Shown here: positions 24,023 through 33,929 of the stretch, piece after piece
Numbering within the stretch: the stretch's first letter is position 1
Layout of the letters: every line of letters begins with the position of its first letter
Source: an uncultured Clostridia bacterium
GTDB lineage: Bacteria > Bacillota > Clostridia > Oscillospirales > Oscillospiraceae
Direction: 5' to 3'
NCBI GenBank assembly: GCA_947644595.1
Contig: CANSAE010000011.1
Location: 1-56,000, forward strand
DNA length: 56,000 nucleotides
Notes under the pieces: model-generated
Told to the model about the DNA's origin: nothing
Databases searched by the model: none
The model's input: the letters and a program-made list of their open reading frames with translations, nothing else
Made by a program: the position numbers and the translations under genes

Positions 24023-24907
24023 TCAGCTCACGAATAAATCGATATCCGCCAGAGTCAGGTTTTCATGGAGGGCAAAGTTGATAGAATAGCCCAGGAGCTT
24101 CGCCGCGTCGGACACAAAGGAATCAATGTCCCGGGGAGTCACGATCATATCTGTGTGCCGGGCGGTTTCCTCCGGGAGGCTGCCGCCGGTGAGGTCATAG
24201 GCCAGCGTGGCGGCATCCACCACTGTGGGAACGCCCAGGGCAATCACCGGGACACCTAAGGTTTCCCGGTTCAGGGCATAACGGTGGTTGCCCACGCCGG
24301 AGCCAGGGGAGATGCCGGTATCGCAGATTTGAATCGTGCGGCACAGACGGTCCATGGAACGGGAGGCTAAAGCATCCACGGCAATGACTGCGTCAGGCTG
24401 GACCGTGTCCGCCGCCGCGGCTACAAGGCTAGCGCTCTCAATGCCCGTGGTGCCCAAAACGCCGGGGCAGACTACGGAAACGCCGCGGAACGCGCCGAAA
24501 GCATCCGGCATCTGGCTTTTGAGATGGCGGGTAACCATGAGGTTATGGGCACATTTTGGGCCGATGGCATCCGGGGTGATGGCCGGATTGCCCAGGCAGG
24601 CGATCAGCACGCTGCTGTCTGGACGGAGAGACAGCATCTCCCGGATGAGACCGCCCAGGCCCGCGGCGGTATCGGAAAACGCGTCATCGCTGCGGCGCAG
24701 AAATCGGTCCAGCTCCGCTGTGACATAATGGCCCACGGGTTTGCCCAAGCGCTCAGCCCCCTCCTGGGTGGTCACATCCATCACGTCTACATGGATGCCG
24801 GAACGGGTATGGTCCGAAAATCGAACGCCCGGAAGCGTGTTTGATTCCGCACCCGCCAGTTCCCGGGCTTCCATGGCCAGGTCCGTGCGGAGATTGCTGT
24901 GTTTCAT
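24023..24907 (-). CDS. gpr: Germination protease GPR
   Basis: 294-residue spore protease that degrades small acid-soluble spore proteins at the start of germination. Family segments: N-terminal RTDLAMEARELAG (cleavage/activation region), LIACLGNPAITPDAIGPKC, VCPGVLGTTGIES, VDALASRSMDRLCRTIQICDTGISPGSGVGNHR and VPVIALGVPTVVDA. ATG 24907 has AGGAGG at good distance. A sigma-F/G-like promoter is at 24941. It stands alone between parS site 2 and rpsT, from which it is divergent; gpr next to rpsT is a common arrangement in Clostridia. Confidence 0.95.
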   Translation of the reverse strand: MKHSNLRTDLAMEARELAGAESNTLPGVRFSDHTRSGIHVDVMDVTTQEGAERLGKPVGHYVTAELDRFLRRSDDAFSDTAAGLGGLIREMLSLRPDSSVLIACLGNPAITPDAIGPKCAHNLMVTRHLKSQMPDAFGAFRGVSVVCPGVLGTTGIESASLVAAAADTVQPDAVIAVDALASRSMDRLCRTIQICDTGISPGSGVGNHRYALNRETLGVPVIALGVPTVVDAATLAYDLTGGSLPEETARHTDMIVTPRDIDSFVSDAAKLLGYSINFALHENLTLADIDLFVS

Positions 24908-24940
24908 GGAAAATTCCTCCTGAAAGAACAAGATATTGTG

Positions 24941-24972
24941 TCTATTGTTCCCAGGGACCACAACTGTATTCA
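24941..24972 (-). promoter_or_regulatory. Candidate forespore (sigma F/G-type) promoter of gpr
   Basis: TGAATA (24972-24967), 19 bases, CAATAGA (24947-24941) on the minus strand. Boxes and spacing resemble those before spoVAD. Confidence 0.45.
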
Positions 24973-24998
24973 TTTTGTAAAAAAATATGAAAAAATGC

Positions 24999-25027
24999 TT
25001 GATTTTCCGGGCTTTCGCTGGTATAAT
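24999..25027 (+). promoter_or_regulatory. Promoter of rpsT
   Basis: TTGATT (24999-25004), 17 bases, TATAAT (25022-25027). Confidence 0.75.
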
Positions 25028-25081
25028 AAACTTCCGCGAGTTGAAAAACTGGCAATCTTATAGGAGGAGGTGGCAAACAGT

Positions 25082-25345
25082 ATGCCCAATATCAAGTCCC
25101 AAATCAAGAGAGACGCGAAGAACAAGGCGCAGCAGGCCAAGAACAAGGCGGAGAAGTCCGCGATGAAAACGGCCATGAAGAAGTTCGATGCTGCTGTTGC
25201 TGCAGGCGATAAGGACGCTGCCGCGACTACCTATAAAGTGGCTGTCAGCGCTGTGGACCGCGCCGCAGGCAAGAATCTGATCCACAAGAACAACGCTGCG
25301 CACAAGAAGTCCGCGATGGACAAGAAGCTGAGTGGATTGGCCTGA
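25082..25345 (+). CDS. rpsT: 30S ribosomal protein S20
   Basis: 87-residue, Lys/Ala-rich ribosomal protein that binds 16S rRNA helices at the bottom of the 30S body. The sequence starts MPNIKSQIKRDAKNKAQQAK and ends HKNNAAHKKSAMDKKLSGLA, standard for S20 (the AAxHKxSA motif). ATG 25082 is used; a GTG at 25070 is too near the AGGAGG. The spacing from AGGAGG to ATG is rather long (about 11 bases). Monocistronic, ending in a bidirectional terminator shared with the small Cys-rich gene on the other strand. Confidence 0.96.
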   Translation: MPNIKSQIKRDAKNKAQQAKNKAEKSAMKTAMKKFDAAVAAGDKDAAATTYKVAVSAVDRAAGKNLIHKNNAAHKKSAMDKKLSGLA

Positions 25346-25358
25346 TCGGCCTTTGCAA

Positions 25359-25401
25359 TAAAAACCGCCGGGAGACAAGAGGTCTGCCGGCGGTTTTTAT
25401 A
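25359..25401. terminator. Bidirectional terminator between rpsT and the Cys-rich gene
   Basis: AAAACCGCCGG/CCGGCGGTTTTT stem with T runs on both strands. Confidence 0.85.
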
Positions 25402-25408
25402 TTTGGGT

Positions 25409-25579
25409 TCAGGCCTCGGCGGCCCGTTCCAGAAAGTGGGCGCAGGGTTTGTCCCCGGGCGGGCGTTTTTTGATGAGCAGGGCCATGCAGTGGCCGCAGT
25501 TGATCCAGGTATATTCGCCGTGATATTTGCGATAATGCTGGATGAAATGAGCGCAGTCCGCGCAGAGTTTTTCTTGCAT
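25409..25579 (-). CDS. Small Cys-rich, probably zinc-binding protein
   Basis: 56-residue protein: starts MQEKLCADCAHFIQHY, has CGHC at residues 28-31 and CAHF at 46-49. The five cysteines and several histidines (Cys6, Cys9, Cys28, Cys31, Cys46) make a compact zinc site likely. ATG 25579 is preceded by GAGGTGATTACCA, a good ribosome site, and the frame ends at the shared terminator with rpsT. No known family name can be given, but the regular CxxC...CGHC...C spacing argues for a real protein. An inverted repeat ATTTTTCC-N6-GGAAAAAT (25612-25633) lies 33 bases upstream and may be an operator. Confidence 0.65.
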   Translation of the reverse strand: MQEKLCADCAHFIQHYRKYHGEYTWINCGHCMALLIKKRPPGDKPCAHFLERAAEA

Positions 25580-25611
25580 TGGTAATCACCTCAGAGGATA
25601 TTTTACTATAC

Positions 25612-25633
25612 ATTTTTCCAAAAACGGAAAAAT
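25612..25633. promoter_or_regulatory. Inverted repeat upstream of the Cys-rich gene
   Basis: ATTTTTCC-AAAAAC-GGAAAAAT, perfect 8-base arms, in the expected promoter region of the 25409-25579 gene. Possible repressor site. Confidence 0.4.
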
Positions 25634-25715
25634 TGGACAATACGTCCTAAAAACTTTACGGATTTGATGTTATGGTAAATCTGGCCAGTATAATCGACTG
25701 ACAAAAAGGTGCTGA

Positions 25716-25890
25716 TTCAGTGCGTGCAATCCACCCCATTTCTTTTGTGACCAAAAGAAACGCGGTGGAACCGCAAAGAAAAGTCTCGGGGGGATTTCGT
25801 TTTCCCCCCGAACCCCCTTGAAACGACCAAAGGGCTACCGCCCTTTGGAATCCCTGGGAAGTCAAACTACAGTCAGTAAGGGCGGGGAAT
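25716..25890. repeat. Composite palindromic repeat, copy E2
   Basis: Begins GCGTGCAATCCACCCCATTT, continues through the CTTTTGTGACCAAAAG hairpin, a GGGGGGA...TCCCCCC-type hairpin and CAAAGGGCTACCGCCCTTTG, and is essentially the reverse complement of the right half of E1. It lies upstream of the XRE gene at 25943. The 25634-25715 stretch holds nothing recognised. Confidence 0.7.
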
Positions 25891-25942
25891 GCTTAGGCCT
25901 GCGGGGCCTGACAAAAAATCTGAGTAAATCGGAGACATAAAT

Positions 25943-26140
25943 ATGAAATTACGAATTCGGGATTTAAGGCAAGACGCCGACTTGACGCAGACGCAGGTCG
26001 CAAATATGCTGAATGTTTCTCAAGCAACATATTCCCGCTACGAGAACGGTTCTTTGGATTTACCCAGCGCAACGCTGATTGCATTGGCAGATTTTTATCA
26101 TGTCAGCGTGGACTATCTGTTGGGGAGAACAGAGAAATAG
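25943..26140 (+). CDS. XRE-family regulator between two composite repeats
   Basis: 65-residue Cro/C1-type protein: LTQTQVANMLNVSQATYSRYENGSLDLPS is a full helix-turn-helix and FYHVSVDYLLGRTEK the usual end. ATG 25943 follows GGAGA. There is no divergent partner; instead the gene is enclosed by repeat copies E2 and E3, which start with the same 30-odd bases in the same orientation. More AT-rich than its neighbours, suggesting it moved in with the repeats. Target unknown, probably autoregulatory. Confidence 0.78.
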   Translation: MKLRIRDLRQDADLTQTQVANMLNVSQATYSRYENGSLDLPSATLIALADFYHVSVDYLLGRTEK

Positions 26141-26590
26141 CGTAAATCCACCCCATTTTTTTGTGACCAAAAGAAACAAGCCCCCCCTCCTATGGGGGAT
26201 GGTGCCTCCGCAGGGGGCGGGTTAAGTGACACTCCAAATCTTTGATTTGGTAAGTGGAACTTATGCCTTGTGCTGAGAGGTTCCGGGATGGTACTTCTGT
26301 TTGGGAACCCCTCATCCGTCACGGCTTCGCCGTGCCACCTTCCCCCCATTGGGGGGAAGGCTGAAAAATGGACGGTACTAAGACATTGCAGGGGATCCAA
26401 GGGGCGGGAGCCCCTTGTGCCGTTGGGGGGTCCGGGGCGAAACGGAACGCCCCGGCGGTTTTCTTTGGGATCGGAAACCCGTTTCTTTTCACGCGAAAAG
26501 AAATGGGTTTGCATTGCCGCACCAAGATATCCAAAAATCTTAAAAAGAAGCAAGCCCTCCCCACACAGGGGGGAAGGCTGAAAAAACGGG
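26141..26590. repeat. Composite palindromic repeat, copy E3
   Basis: Starts AGCGTAAATCCACCCCATTT right after the XRE stop, then GGTTCC...GGGAACCCCTCATCCGTCACGG and CCTTCCCCCCATTGGGGGGAAGG units, an AAGGGGCGGGAGCCCCTT hairpin, a GGGGCG...CGCCCC hairpin and an AAACCC-TTTCTTTTC/GAAAAGAAA-GGGTTT hairpin (26477-26512). No coding sequence is convincing here; up to the rnhA terminator nothing else is seen. Confidence 0.7.
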
Positions 26591-26638
26591 CGGGGTTGGA
26601 ATGGGCGCTGGCAGGAAGCCGGACCGCGGGCTTATCAA

Positions 26639-26672
26639 TAAAAAACCGGACCTTTCAGCGGTCCGGTTTTTT
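26639..26672 (-). terminator. Intrinsic terminator of the gyrA-rnhA unit
   Basis: AAAACCGGACC/GGTCCGGTTTT stem with T run on the minus strand, overlapping the rnhA stop. Confidence 0.85.
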
Positions 26673-27105
26673 ATTTGTGCTTGTCCCGTTGGGCGACGGC
26701 CAAGGCGTCGCAGCGGTTGTTGTAGGGGTTGTCCGCGTGGCCTTTCACCCAGTGGAAGGTGACTTTGTGCACGTGGAGCAGCTCGTCCAGGGTTTGCCAC
26801 AGGTCGATATTTTTCAGTTCCCCGGTCTTGCGCTTCCAGCCAGCGCGCTTCCAGCCTTCCAGCCAGCGGTCGTTGATGGCCTGGCAGATATACTGGGAGT
26901 CGGAGTAGAGCGCCACCTCGCAGGGCTCTTTCAGGGCCTGCAGGGCGGAGATGACGCCTAAAAGCTCCATGCGGTTGTTGGTGGTCTCGTGCTCACCGCC
27001 GGACAGTTCTTTTTCCCGGGTGCCGTAGCGCAGGATCGCGCCCCATCCGCCGGGGCCGGGGTTGCCGGAGCAGGCGCCGTCGGTATAGATGGTGATTTGT
27101 TTCAT
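26671..27105 (-). CDS. rnhA: Ribonuclease HI
   Basis: 144-residue RNase H that cuts RNA in RNA-DNA hybrids. The DEDD catalytic set is visible: Asp9 ([14 protein letters not shown]), Glu47 (NNRMELLG), Asp69 (YSDSQY) and Asp132-region (NNRCDALA), with the [12 protein letters not shown] loop. ATG 27105 has AAGGACC upstream, 16 bases after the SHOCT gene, so it is the last gene of the gyrA transcript. Standard length and no oddities. Confidence 0.95.
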   Translation of the reverse strand: MKQITIYTDGACSGNPGPGGWGAILRYGTREKELSGGEHETTNNRMELLGVISALQALKEPCEVALYSDSQYICQAINDRWLEGWKRAGWKRKTGELKNIDLWQTLDELLHVHKVTFHWVKGHADNPYNNRCDALAVAQRDKHK

Positions 27106-27121
27106 GGTGTGGTCCTTATTT

Positions 27122-27484
27122 TCACAGTCCGTCGATGATTTCTTTCCGCTTTTCCTCGTACTCCTCCTGGGTGATCAGGCGGCGGTCGTAGAGGGTGCGC
27201 AGCTCTTGGAGACGGGCTTCGGTGGAGGTGCCCTCCGCTTCTTTTTTCCCGTCTTGCTCAATGGTGATCTCCGGGCCCACATAGTGCTTGCCGAAGGCCA
27301 CATAGGCATTATAGCCCGTAATGGCCACAGCGGCCAGCGTCCACAAAATGCCGAAGGCGCCGAAGGTGGGGATGGCCACAAACACACCGATCAGCACGAA
27401 GATGCCGCCCCAGATGATGCCGAACACACCGCTGGCTTTGCCGGGGCGGTACGTTACCCGGCTGCGGTTTTTATCGTCTTTCAT
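27122..27484 (-). CDS. Two-pass membrane protein with a SHOCT domain
   Basis: 120-residue protein. Two hydrophobic segments (about residues 20-39 and 43-64) form a hairpin in the membrane. The C-terminal 30 residues, [31 protein letters not shown], are a SHOCT domain, a short helical module often found at the ends of membrane or bacteriophage-related proteins. ATG 27484 overlaps the gyrA stop (ATGA), so translation is coupled to gyrA. Function unknown. Confidence 0.75.
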   Translation of the reverse strand: MKDDKNRSRVTYRPGKASGVFGIIWGGIFVLIGVFVAIPTFGAFGILWTLAAVAITGYNAYVAFGKHYVGPEITIEQDGKKEAEGTSTEARLQELRTLYDRRLITQEEYEEKRKEIIDGL

Positions 27485-30000
27485 TCGGCGGTCTCCTCCG
27501 ATTCAGGGGTCTGTTCCGTTTCTTCCGCTTCCTCTTCCTTTTCCGCACGGGCGATGGAGGTCACCGCCGCGGCCTCGGACAAGCGCATGACCTTCACGCC
27601 CTGGGTGGAGCGGCTGTATACGCTGATGTTGGTGACGGGCGTGCGGATCATAGTGCCGTCGTCGGCAATGATCATGATGTCGATATCGTCCAAAACACCC
27701 ATGACCGCCGCGACCTTGCCGGTCTTTTCCGTGCAGTTGTAGTTCTTCACGCCGATGCCGCCCCGGTTTTGCTCCGGGTACTCGGCAAAGTCCGTGCGCT
27801 TGCCGTAACCTTTTTCCGTGACAGAGAGGAGCGTGGCGCCGGGGACCAGCTTTTCCGCGCCGACTACGTAGTCGCCCGCGCGCAGCTTAATGCCCCGCAC
27901 GCCCGCCGCCTCGCGGCCCATGGCGCGCACATCGGTCTCCGACAGGTTCACGCTCATGCCGTCATGAGTGGCGATGACAATGCGGTCGCTGCCGTCGGTG
28001 AGCAGGGCGGCGATGAGGGCGTCGCCCTCGTTGAGCGTCACAGCGCGGATGCCACTGGTGCGGATGTTCTTCAAAATCGGCAGTTCCATGCGCTTCATAG
28101 TGCCGGCACGGGTGATGAGGCAGACGTATTTGCCTTCCTCGGTGATGTCATCCACATGGAGCATGGCGGAGACCCGCTCCTCCGGGTCCAGGGGCAGGAT
28201 GTTTACGATGTTGGTGCCCCGGGCGGTGCGGCTGGCCTCCGGTATGCGGTAGCCCTTGATCTTATACACCTTGCCCAAGGTCGTAAAAAACAGGATCTGG
28301 GCGTGGCTGGAGGCGGTAAACAGGCTGTCAATGCAGTCCTCCTCCCGGAGGGACTGGGCCTTCAGTCCCTTGCCGCCGCGGTGCTGGGATGCGTATTCCT
28401 TGGTGCCCAGGCGCTTGATGTACCCGCCTTTGGTGAGGGTGTACACGCATTGCTGCTCTTCGATCAGATCCTCAATATCGATATCGTCCCACACGTCCTG
28501 AATTTCCGTGCGGCGCTCGTCGCCGTATTTGTCCTGGATCTCCAGCAGCTCATCTTTCAGCACGGCCTTAATTTTCTCTGGGTCGGCCAGCAGTTCCTTG
28601 TAATACGCGATTTTGGTTTCCAGCTCGGCGTATTCCTTTTCCAGCTTCTCACGGTTCAGCCCCTGCAATGCGATGAGACGCATGTCGCAGATGGCCTGGG
28701 CCTGTACATCGTCCAGACCGAAGCGCTCCATCAGATTCTGCTTGGCATTGTCGTAGGAACTGCGGATGATGCGGATGACCTCATCGATGTTGTCCTGGGC
28801 GATGAGCAGGCCCTCCAGCAGGTGGGCGCGCTCCTCGGCCTTCCGCAAGTCATACTTCGTGCGGCGGTAGATGATCTCTTCCTGGTGGGTCAGATACGCG
28901 TCGATGAGTTCCCGGAGATTGAAAATTTTCGTCTCTTTCTGGTTGTTGGTCAGGGCCAGATTGATGATGGAAAACGTCGTTTGCATCTGGGTCATGGATA
29001 GCAGGTGGTTCAGCACCACCTGGGCGTTGGCGTCCCGCTTGAGTTCGATGACGATGCGCATGCCGTTGCGATCCGTCTCGTCTCGGATATCGGAAATGCC
29101 CTCCACCCGCTTGTCCTTCACCAGGTCGGCAATGGTGCCGATGAGTTGGCGCTTGTTCACCTGATAGGGTAGCTCCGTGACGATGATGCGGGTGCGGTGG
29201 TCCTTGCCGTATTCCTCGAACTCCGTGCGGGCCCGGACGGTGATCTTGCCCCGGCCAGTCTCGTAGGCCTGCTTGATGCCGGAGCGGCCCATGATGATGC
29301 CCCGGGTGGGGAAGTCCGGTCCGGTGACGTGCTGCATCAGCTCGGGGATAGTGATCTCGTCATTGTCCAGCACGGCGATGCAGGCGTTGATGATTTCCGT
29401 GAGATTGTGGGGCGCCATGTTGGTGGCCATGCCCACGGCGATGCCCGAGGAGCCGTTCACCAGCAGGTTGGGGAAGCGGCTGGGCAGGACCCGGGGTTCC
29501 TTGCGGCTCTCGTCGAAGTTGGGATCCCAGTCCACGGTTTCTTTTTCGATCTCCCGGAGCATTTCGTCCGCCATGCGGGCCATGCGGGCCTCGGTGTATC
29601 GATAAGCCGCGGGGGGATCTCCGTCCACGGAGCCGAAGTTGCCGTGGCCGTCGATGAGGGGGTAGCGCAGGGAGAAATCCTGGGCCAGGCGGACCAGGGC
29701 ATCATACACCGATGCGTCACCGTGAGGGTGGTAGCGGCCCAGCACGTCGCCCACGGCGGTGGCGCACTTGCGGTAGGGCTTGTCCCGGGTCAGGCCGTCC
29801 TCGTACATGGCGTAAAGGATGCGGCGGTGCACAGGCTTCAGGCCGTCCCGCACGTCCGGCAGTGCACGGCCCACGATGACGGACATGGCATACTCCATGT
29901 AGCTGGTTTTCATCTCGTGGACCAGCTCGGATTCCTCAATTTTCTGCTGGGGGAACATGATTTCCTCCGGCAGGTAGTCTTTGTTATGTTTTGCTGCCAT
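27481..30000 (-). CDS. gyrA: DNA gyrase subunit A
   Basis: 839-residue GyrA, the breakage-reunion subunit that introduces negative supercoils with GyrB. The catalytic Tyr lies in [10 protein letters not shown]. The C-terminal wrapping domain has the GyrA box QHRGGKG, confirming gyrase rather than topoisomerase IV. The quinolone region is [10 protein letters not shown] with Ala96 where many bacteria have Ser or Thr (E. coli Ser83) and Asp100 in the place of Asp87. ATG 30000 has AAGGAGG upstream. gyrB lies 76 bases upstream across a palindromic repeat; the SHOCT gene and rnhA follow. Confidence 0.97.
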   Translation of the reverse strand: MAAKHNKDYLPEEIMFPQQKIEESELVHEMKTSYMEYAMSVIVGRALPDVRDGLKPVHRRILYAMYEDGLTRDKPYRKCATAVGDVLGRYHPHGDASVYDALVRLAQDFSLRYPLIDGHGNFGSVDGDPPAAYRYTEARMARMADEMLREIEKETVDWDPNFDESRKEPRVLPSRFPNLLVNGSSGIAVGMATNMAPHNLTEIINACIAVLDNDEITIPELMQHVTGPDFPTRGIIMGRSGIKQAYETGRGKITVRARTEFEEYGKDHRTRIIVTELPYQVNKRQLIGTIADLVKDKRVEGISDIRDETDRNGMRIVIELKRDANAQVVLNHLLSMTQMQTTFSIINLALTNNQKETKIFNLRELIDAYLTHQEEIIYRRTKYDLRKAEERAHLLEGLLIAQDNIDEVIRIIRSSYDNAKQNLMERFGLDDVQAQAICDMRLIALQGLNREKLEKEYAELETKIAYYKELLADPEKIKAVLKDELLEIQDKYGDERRTEIQDVWDDIDIEDLIEEQQCVYTLTKGGYIKRLGTKEYASQHRGGKGLKAQSLREEDCIDSLFTASSHAQILFFTTLGKVYKIKGYRIPEASRTARGTNIVNILPLDPEERVSAMLHVDDITEEGKYVCLITRAGTMKRMELPILKNIRTSGIRAVTLNEGDALIAALLTDGSDRIVIATHDGMSVNLSETDVRAMGREAAGVRGIKLRAGDYVVGAEKLVPGATLLSVTEKGYGKRTDFAEYPEQNRGGIGVKNYNCTEKTGKVAAVMGVLDDIDIMIIADDGTMIRTPVTNISVYSRSTQGVKVMRLSEAAAVTSIARAEKEEEAEETEQTPESEETAE

Positions 30001-30040
30001 TTATGTTGGCCTCCTTGGAGGTGGTTTGTCAGGGGGAATG

Positions 30041-30068
30041 CGGGCGGGTTTGGGACCCGCCCCTACGG
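30041..30068. repeat. GTAGGGGCGGGT palindromic repeat, copy in the gyrB-gyrA gap
   Basis: GGCGGGTTTGGGACCCGCCCCTACG: one of about ten copies of the same palindrome in this window. Confidence 0.75.
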
Positions 30069-30076
30069 ATGCTGTT

Positions 30077-32044
<1,968 letters not shown>

Positions 32045-32055
32045 TCATACGATTT

Positions 32056-32175
32056 CGTAGGGACAGGTTCTAAACCCGCCCGCTTGTTCATTTCTTTGGT
32101 GGTGTTTCCGGGCGGGTTGGCGATGTGAGCGCGAAGTGCGAGGAAGTCCCCTTGTGGGAAACCCACCCTTACGAA
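32056..32175. repeat. GTAGGGGCGGGT palindromic repeats, two copies upstream of gyrB
   Basis: CGTAGGGACAGGTTCTAAAC... (32056-32082) and a longer, interrupted copy GGGCGGGTT...AACCCACCCTTACG (32112-32175) fill the gap between remB and gyrB. Confidence 0.6.
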
Positions 32176-32192
32176 GTTGAAATTTGTGCCGC

Positions 32193-32453
32193 CTAAATCA
32201 TCGGTTCCTCCACGCGGCGGCGCAGGGTGGCTGCGGTGAGGGCGGAGAGGTATATTTTTTGTGCCCCATCTTCCCGGCACAGCACAAAGGCGTTGGGAAT
32301 GTCCCCCGGTGCGGCGTCGATGACCTGGCCGGACTGCTCCGCCAAGGTCAGGGTCTGCCGGGTCCAGCGGGACCAGGTGGCGTTGTCCATATCGAAAATG
32401 CCGAGGATATCGGATTTTCGCACCATGTAGTTGTTACCAATAGAAAGGTACAT
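32193..32453 (-). CDS. remB: RemB/DUF370-type small regulator
   Basis: 86-residue DUF370 protein, matching the extracellular-matrix regulator RemB that sits between recF and gyrB in Bacillus and Clostridia. The start MYLSIGNNYMVRKSDILGIFD is characteristic (DUF370 proteins form ring-like DNA-binding oligomers). The C-terminal half (FVLCREDGAQKIYLSALTAATLRRR) also fits. ATG 32453; the ribosome site GGAATG is modest. Located where expected in the origin gene series; role in regulation inferred from family. Confidence 0.88.
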   Translation of the reverse strand: MYLSIGNNYMVRKSDILGIFDMDNATWSRWTRQTLTLAEQSGQVIDAAPGDIPNAFVLCREDGAQKIYLSALTAATLRRRVEEPMI

Positions 32454-32471
32454 AGTTGTTCATTCCGTTTC

Positions 32472-32501
32472 ATAGGGACGGGTTCTAAACCCGCCCCTGC
32501 G
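32472..32501. repeat. GTAGGGGCGGGT palindromic repeat between recF and remB
   Basis: CATAGGGACGGGTTCTAAAC followed by CCGCCCCTGCG. Confidence 0.65.
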
Positions 32502-32505
32502 AATT

Positions 32506-33606
32506 CTATTTGATTTCCCCGTTTTGCACGGTGATGACCTTCCCTCCCGTTCTTCGGGAGATTTCCTCCCCCTCGCAGCAGGTGATGAGGGTCTGGCCGC
32601 CGCCGATGCGGTTCAAAACGAATTCCTGCCGGCCTGGGTCCAGCTCGCTCAAAACATCATCCAGCAGCAAAACCGGGTATTCCCCGCTTTCCTGCAGGTG
32701 GATTTCCCGCTCCGCCAGCTTCAGGGACAGGGCCGCCGTCCGGGTCTGGCCCTGGGAGGCAAAGCTTCGGGCCAGTTTCTCGTTGATGAAAATGTTGATA
32801 TCATCCTTATGGCAGCCGGTGAGGCACTGGCCGCTGTCCAGCTCCGCTTTCCGGTGGGACTCCTGATGCTCACATAGATCGTAATAAATGTCCAGCGCCG
32901 AGGCGGCGGGGTCTTTTACCGTGGACACCGTGTGGTATTTCAGATCCAGCGTGTCCCGGCCGCCGGAAAATTCTTCGTGGACCCGTTTGGCTTCCACGGC
33001 CAGCCGGGCGGTGAAGGCTGCGCGGTAACGAATCATCTGAGCAGACACCTTGCACATTCGGTCGGAAAAATCGTCCAGCGTGTCCAGCAGGGACGGTTTT
33101 TCCCGCCAGTCTCGGAGGATGGCCGCCTTTTGGTCGTACAGCCGGTTGTAATCCGTGACCAGCTTGCCGTAGCCCGGGCGCAGCTGGGTGATGGCGGTAT
33201 CCATCAGCCGCCGGCGGGCGCCGGGGCCTTCTTTGATGAGATTCAAATCATCCGGGCAGAACAGCACGCAGGTGAATTTTCCCGCCAGCTCCCCCGCCGT
33301 GACCCGGTTGGCATTGACTGAAATTATCTTGCGCACGCCGGGGCGGAGGGTGATTTTCACTGTCTGCTTGCGGCCGGACGCGTGGAGGTCCGCCAAAATC
33401 TCTCCGGCGGAATAGTCGAAGTGCACCAGCTCTTTATCGAACCGGGTGCGGAAACTCCTGCCCGTGCTCAGCAGGCAGACCGCCTCCAGCAGATTGGTTT
33501 TCCCCTGGGCGTTCTCCCCGGTGATGACGTTGATGCCCGGAGCAAAGTCCGCCCACTGGTAGTCGTAGTTCCGAAAGCCGTTGAGGCAGATGCGGTCGAT
33601 TCTCAC
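32506..33606 (-). CDS. recF: DNA replication and repair protein RecF
   Basis: 366-residue SMC-like ATPase that loads RecA at gaps. Walker A is GENAQGKTNLLEAV, the RecF signature includes FCPDDLNLIKEGPGARRRLMD, and the C-terminus holds ASQGQTRTAALSLKLAE (ABC signature) and LLLDDVLSELDPGRQEF (Walker B/D-loop). The start is GTG 33606, overlapping the S4-gene stop (GTGA); no suitable ATG exists and the alternative extension lies in the S4 gene. The S4-recF coupling is usual in Firmicutes. Confidence 0.95.
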   Translation of the reverse strand: MRIDRICLNGFRNYDYQWADFAPGINVITGENAQGKTNLLEAVCLLSTGRSFRTRFDKELVHFDYSAGEILADLHASGRKQTVKITLRPGVRKIISVNANRVTAGELAGKFTCVLFCPDDLNLIKEGPGARRRLMDTAITQLRPGYGKLVTDYNRLYDQKAAILRDWREKPSLLDTLDDFSDRMCKVSAQMIRYRAAFTARLAVEAKRVHEEFSGGRDTLDLKYHTVSTVKDPAASALDIYYDLCEHQESHRKAELDSGQCLTGCHKDDINIFINEKLARSFASQGQTRTAALSLKLAEREIHLQESGEYPVLLLDDVLSELDPGRQEFVLNRIGGGQTLITCCEGEEISRRTGGKVITVQNGEIK

Positions 33607-33812
33607 GCCGTGACCTCGTAGGCCGCGCCGGCGAGTTCTACTATGTCTCCCGGGCGGAGCTTTTTGCCCCGCTGAGTGCATACTTCGCCATTGACGGACA
33701 CTTGACCGTCAGCAATGAGGACCTTCGCTTCTCCGCCACTGGATGCGGCAGTGCAGAATTTCAAAAACGCGTCCAGCTTGATATATTCTGTTGTGATCTG
33801 TATTTGTTCCAT
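33603..33812 (-). CDS. yaaA: S4-domain RNA-binding protein YaaA
   Basis: 69-residue YaaA/RlbA-type protein with a single S4 RNA-binding fold: IKLDAFLKFCTAASSGGEAKVLIADGQVSVNGE followed by RGKKLRPGDIVEL. It lies between dnaN and recF as in Bacillus. In related bacteria it is linked to ribosome assembly. ATG 33812 with AAGGACC upstream. Stop overlaps the GTG of recF. Confidence 0.92.
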   Translation of the reverse strand: MEQIQITTEYIKLDAFLKFCTAASSGGEAKVLIADGQVSVNGEVCTQRGKKLRPGDIVELAGAAYEVTA

Positions 33813-33846
33813 TTCATGGTCCTTTATTTGGTGTTGACGTAGGTAC

Positions 33847-33883
33847 GTAGCAGGGACGCGGGTTTAGAACCCTCCCCTGCGAC
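33847..33883. repeat. GTAGGGGCGGGT palindromic repeat between dnaN and yaaA
   Basis: GTAGCAGGGACGCGGGTTTA followed by GAACCCTCCCCTGCGACG, a diverged copy. Confidence 0.55.
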
Positions 33884-33929
33884 GTCGAAATAAATTTCAG
33901 GGGAACATCCCACAGGCGTATAGCGTGAT

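Noticed and set aside
26270..26961. Open frames within composite repeat E3
   Set aside because: They consist of hairpin sequence and extend opposite rnhA; no homology or ribosome sites.
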